From Sulfitobacter mediterraneus (lineage in GTDB: Bacteria; Pseudomonadota; Alphaproteobacteria; Rhodobacterales; Rhodobacteraceae), in contig NZ_QBKU01000004.1 in the NCBI RefSeq assembly GCF_003054325.1, forward strand, positions 310,001-374,000: a stretch of DNA of 64,000 nucleotides, given 5' to 3'. The notes under the pieces were generated by a model. The model was not told the origin of the DNA. It saw only the letters and a list, made by a program, of their open reading frames with translations, and ran no database searches. This document shows positions 61,849 to 64,000 of the stretch, in pieces. Position 1 is the stretch's first letter; every line of letters begins with the position of its first letter. Position numbers and translations under genes: made by a program.

Positions 61849-62370
61849 TCAGTGAGGTGATCGCCCTGTTGCGATCATAAGGTGATGCTGTTGATGATGC
61901 GCACCGATTGTCATCAATCCAAAGAAACCTAATCCCAGAACTTGGTTTAACTCTTCGTCTGACCCGACCTGAACCAGCATTGATGCACCGCCTTCTATTT
62001 CTCCAGCGGTGACGGTCCAATCCGATGATCCCTGCAACATCGGACTGTGTGCCAGCACCATGCGCCTGATCGATGCTGTGACCACCTGATCGCCAATGAC
62101 TATGAACTTCACACTCATTCCATCGACCGTTCGCTCAACCGACGCCCTCGTCGTCACGTTATCCATATCCACGAGGTGATCACGCAGTGCTTTGATATCT
62201 ACCTGCGCCCAGTCCGTGTTTTGATCATCACGCAGCAGAGTGACGATCTCGGCAATCGCTGCGAACTGTGACTGACCCGTTTCGCTTGGCGACCCCGACG
62301 TATGAGCATGTTGGGCCATGGCATTGGATGCAACGAACATCATCGTTGCGGATAAAAGACCTAGTTTCAT
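61849..62370 (-). CDS. His-rich periplasmic protein of a copper cluster
   Basis: 173 aa with a signal peptide (MKLGLLSATMMFVASNAMA). The mature protein starts QHAHTSG and ends with GAHHQQHHLMIATG, a likely metal-binding cluster; Met residues are also frequent. I know similar proteins beside copper oxidases in Rhodobacteraceae but not a function. AGGAGTG precedes the ATG. It is divergent from the Crp/Fnr regulator gene. Confidence 0.82.
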   Translation of the reverse strand: MKLGLLSATMMFVASNAMAQHAHTSGSPSETGQSQFAAIAEIVTLLRDDQNTDWAQVDIKALRDHLVDMDNVTTRASVERTVDGMSVKFIVIGDQVVTASIRRMVLAHSPMLQGSSDWTVTAGEIEGGASMLVQVGSDEELNQVLGLGFFGLMTIGAHHQQHHLMIATGRSPH

Positions 62371-62419
62371 TGAACACTCCTATTTCTTGATCACCCTATC
62401 CAAATTCACTCTGATCACT

Positions 62420-62435
62420 TATGACTTGGATCATA
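62420..62435. promoter_or_regulatory. Crp/Fnr-type palindrome before the regulator gene
   Basis: TATGA-CTTGGA-TCATA fits the TGA-N6-TCA core of Crp/Fnr sites. It touches the start codon of the regulator gene and lies between it and the divergent His-rich protein gene, so it may control both. Confidence 0.5.
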
Positions 62436-63001
62436 TGCTTCCTGATCCGTTTTCTCATCTATCCGCTACTGCGTGTCGCACAATTGACATGCAGAAGGGG
62501 GACGTGCTGTTTCGCCAGAGCCAGATAACATCGGGGCTTTACCGTGTTGTATCTGGATGCGTGACGCTGCAACGAACTGGGTTGGGTGGCGATACCTTGA
62601 CCCTACACAGGGCAGTGTCGGGCGGGCTGTTTGCCGAGGCATCAGTCTTCTCAGCGACGTACCACTGCGATGCGATATGCAGCAAAGCTGGAAGCGTCAC
62701 CAAGATCGCAAAGGCAGATGTCGTTGCAACGATGCAATCTAATCCTGCTTTCTCTGAATGCTTCACAAGGTTGCTTGCTGTTCAGCTCCAAAAGTACCGC
62801 GCACATATCGAGTTGCTGGCAATCCCGTCAGCCAAAGAACGCATACTGGCGGCTGTCAAAGCAAGCTACCTTGATGCAACGGTGACCGAGTTGGCGTCCC
62901 GCATTAATCTTAGCCATGAAGCCTGTTATCGCGCGCTGCGGGGGCTGTGTGACGACGGTCGCATGGTCCGCGTTGGTCGTGGGAAATATACGCTGCCATA
63001 G
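62435..63001 (+). CDS. Crp/Fnr-family transcriptional regulator
   Basis: 188 aa. A cyclic-nucleotide-binding-like beta barrel (FRQSQITSGLYRVVSGCVTL, GGLFAEASVF) is followed by a dimer helix and a winged helix (TVTELASRINLSHEACYRALRGL). It has no N-terminal Cys cluster, so it is not an Fnr iron-sulfur sensor; Cys residues at SGC, YHCDAICSK and SEC could bind copper or sense redox. It lies among copper genes and is their likely regulator. The ATG at 62435 lacks a good ribosome site, so a nearby start may be used. Confidence 0.85.
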   Translation: MLPDPFSHLSATACRTIDMQKGDVLFRQSQITSGLYRVVSGCVTLQRTGLGGDTLTLHRAVSGGLFAEASVFSATYHCDAICSKAGSVTKIAKADVVATMQSNPAFSECFTRLLAVQLQKYRAHIELLAIPSAKERILAAVKASYLDATVTELASRINLSHEACYRALRGLCDDGRMVRVGRGKYTLP

Positions 63002-63031
63002 TGAGGACATGTTCATCATGTGGACATGCCA

Positions 63032-63457
63032 TCAGTGCTGTGGGTTCCTACTCGCTTGGGCCTCACGTTCCCGCTCAGGCCAAGTTGACCTGATGTAGGC
63101 GAGGATATCCCATACATCATCATCTGTAAGTGTCTCGTTGAAGGCAGGCATCCCGCTGTTGAACCCAGTGCCACCTCTGACTTCTAATGCAGCAGCGCCA
63201 CCCAACTTGGTATATTCGAACAGCAGCTCATCATCGTGATGCCATGTGTGACCCGTCCGATCATGCGGCGGGGCTGGTAGCACACCATCGGCGTTCGGGG
63301 ATTGCCAGTTCGGCTGTCCCTCAAGGTTTGCACCGTGGCAAGATGCACAGTTGTCTGCGTACAAGCTTTGACCTGCAACGATATCGCGTTGTTCCCAATT
63401 GTGATCAGCAGCGACTGTGGAAGCCAGCAACAGCAAGACGGGTAAGAGCCACTTCAT
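63032..63457 (-). CDS. Cytochrome c, single heme, exported
   Basis: 141 aa with a signal peptide (MKWLLPVLLLLASTVAA). Heme c motif CASCH in YADNCASCHGANLEG, axial Met in SGMPAF. A His-rich loop (HDRTGHTWHHDD) is a possible extra metal site. It overlaps the multicopper oxidase stop as ATGA, so it probably receives or gives electrons to that enzyme in the periplasm. Confidence 0.93.
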   Translation of the reverse strand: MKWLLPVLLLLASTVAADHNWEQRDIVAGQSLYADNCASCHGANLEGQPNWQSPNADGVLPAPPHDRTGHTWHHDDELLFEYTKLGGAAALEVRGGTGFNSGMPAFNETLTDDDVWDILAYIRSTWPEREREAQASRNPQH

Positions 63458-64000
63458 GCTACGTTCACCCATGTGCGCATCCCGCCAACAGCGTGGCTGA
63501 GCATGTGACAGTGCAATAACCATCGGCCAGAGTTGTCGAACACGCAGATGATGTCACGGCTATCGCCTGCATTCACCAGAGTTGTGTCCCGTAAGTCGCC
63601 CAAGGCCCCGCTCTGATCAACTTCATAAAAGTGGTGACCGTGCAGGTGGATGCCATGCGGGAAAGATGTGTCGTTTGCGAATGTGATCCGCACCGTTTCG
63701 CCACTTTGGAATGAGCCGAATGGGTCGCCTTGTAGGTCCGAGACATTGTTGAAGGCCCAGATATTGTCACCATCATGGCGACCACCCATTGCACCACCCA
63801 TCATCGTCAGCGTCAGATGCTGGCTAGGTTCAGCAGGTGTTGGCAGGTTTGGCGGTGACAGAGCCATGATCGGTCCAGCCAGCCTATCCGTATTTGTGCC
63901 ATTCACAGTCAGATCAGCCAATCTATATGGTCCTTGACGGGTCATCATATCGATCCCCACGGGGCCAGTGATATCAACGATCAAGTCTGCCCGTTGTGCA
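63454..64000 (-). CDS. Multicopper oxidase, C-terminal part (5' end beyond window)
   Basis: 182 codons of the C-terminal cupredoxin domain. The copper ligands are clear: HGIHLHGHHF (type 2/3) and HCHMLSHAVGGM (types 1 and 3, with axial Met). The frame is open to base 64000 and reads AQRADLIVDITGP at the edge, so the gene continues upstream. CopA/CueO-like oxidases detoxify Cu(I) in the periplasm. It is upstream of, and coupled to, the cytochrome c gene. Confidence 0.93.
   Translation of the reverse strand, partial: AQRADLIVDITGPVGIDMMTRQGPYRLADLTVNGTNTDRLAGPIMALSPPNLPTPAEPSQHLTLTMMGGAMGGRHDGDNIWAFNNVSDLQGDPFGSFQSGETVRITFANDTSFPHGIHLHGHHFYEVDQSGALGDLRDTTLVNAGDSRDIICVFDNSGRWLLHCHMLSHAVGGMRTWVNVA

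Noticed and set aside
56109-64000. Complete integrative element with integrase and att sites
   Set aside because: No tyrosine or serine recombinase motif and no repeat of the tRNA 3' end was found before the window ends.

Overview
The window reads as a stretch of chromosome from a marine-type alphaproteobacterium of the family Rhodobacteraceae (Roseobacter group). The evidence is GcrA, a Pcs-type phosphatidylcholine synthase, monomeric NADP isocitrate dehydrogenase, the order aroA-cmk-rpsA-ihfB-lapA-trpF, the short infA-maf-RNase G-yacG block, and G+C-rich codon use. No genus is claimed. Both ends cut genes: metK lacks its 5' end at base 1, and a multicopper oxidase lacks its 5' end at base 64000.

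Bases 1-9100 are housekeeping: metK, a stand-alone response regulator, trmB, aroA, a small membrane protein, cmk, rpsA, ihfB, lapA and trpF. Bases 9115-14010 (minus) are a surface-polysaccharide block: kpsT, kpsE, kdsA and a phosphoglucomutase/phosphomannomutase, without kpsM. Bases 14146-16520 are a metal(loid) export operon: an ArsR-type repressor with two matched operators, an ArsP/YraQ-like permease and a CDF transporter. Then come a uracil-DNA glycosylase-like gene, an SseB-domain gene, a YHS/rhodanese pair, the opgC-opgG-opgH operon for periplasmic glucans, a TTC38-like TPR protein, and an operon pairing a ThDP enzyme with a class III CoA-transferase. Bases 28-56 kb are mostly core: gcrA, a DMT transporter, argD-argF, a ketopantoate reductase, pit, a NUDIX protein, icd and gnd facing apart, truA, ycjX-GNAT-ycjF, ileS, ogt, an MFS pump under a SoxR-like box, pcs, rpmB, a copper-chaperone pair, a sirtuin, a LysR/nitrilase pair, and infA-maf-rng-yacG ending at tRNA-Phe.

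From tRNA-Phe (56.03-56.11 kb) to the end, the character changes to accessory DNA. Base composition is lower, spacing is looser, and single transport, regulatory and redox genes follow: a hemolysin III-like protein, an AraC/SDR pair, an EthD-like protein, NrtS coupled to a class III nucleotide cyclase, and a copper cluster (multicopper oxidase, cytochrome c, Crp/Fnr regulator, His-rich periplasmic protein). Three copies of a degenerate 30-bp intergenic element occur only here. No integrase is visible, so this is a candidate island edge, not a proven one.

The main non-coding signals are a composite double-hairpin repeat present three times after plus-strand genes, a terminator-like hairpin in the rpsA leader, a Pho box reversed relative to pit, a twin GTATAC operator in front of icd, and a 300-bp low-G+C patch inside ileS. 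The best candidate for an undescribed system is the translationally coupled nrtS-cyclase pair. The ThDP enzyme/CoA-transferase operon is second.
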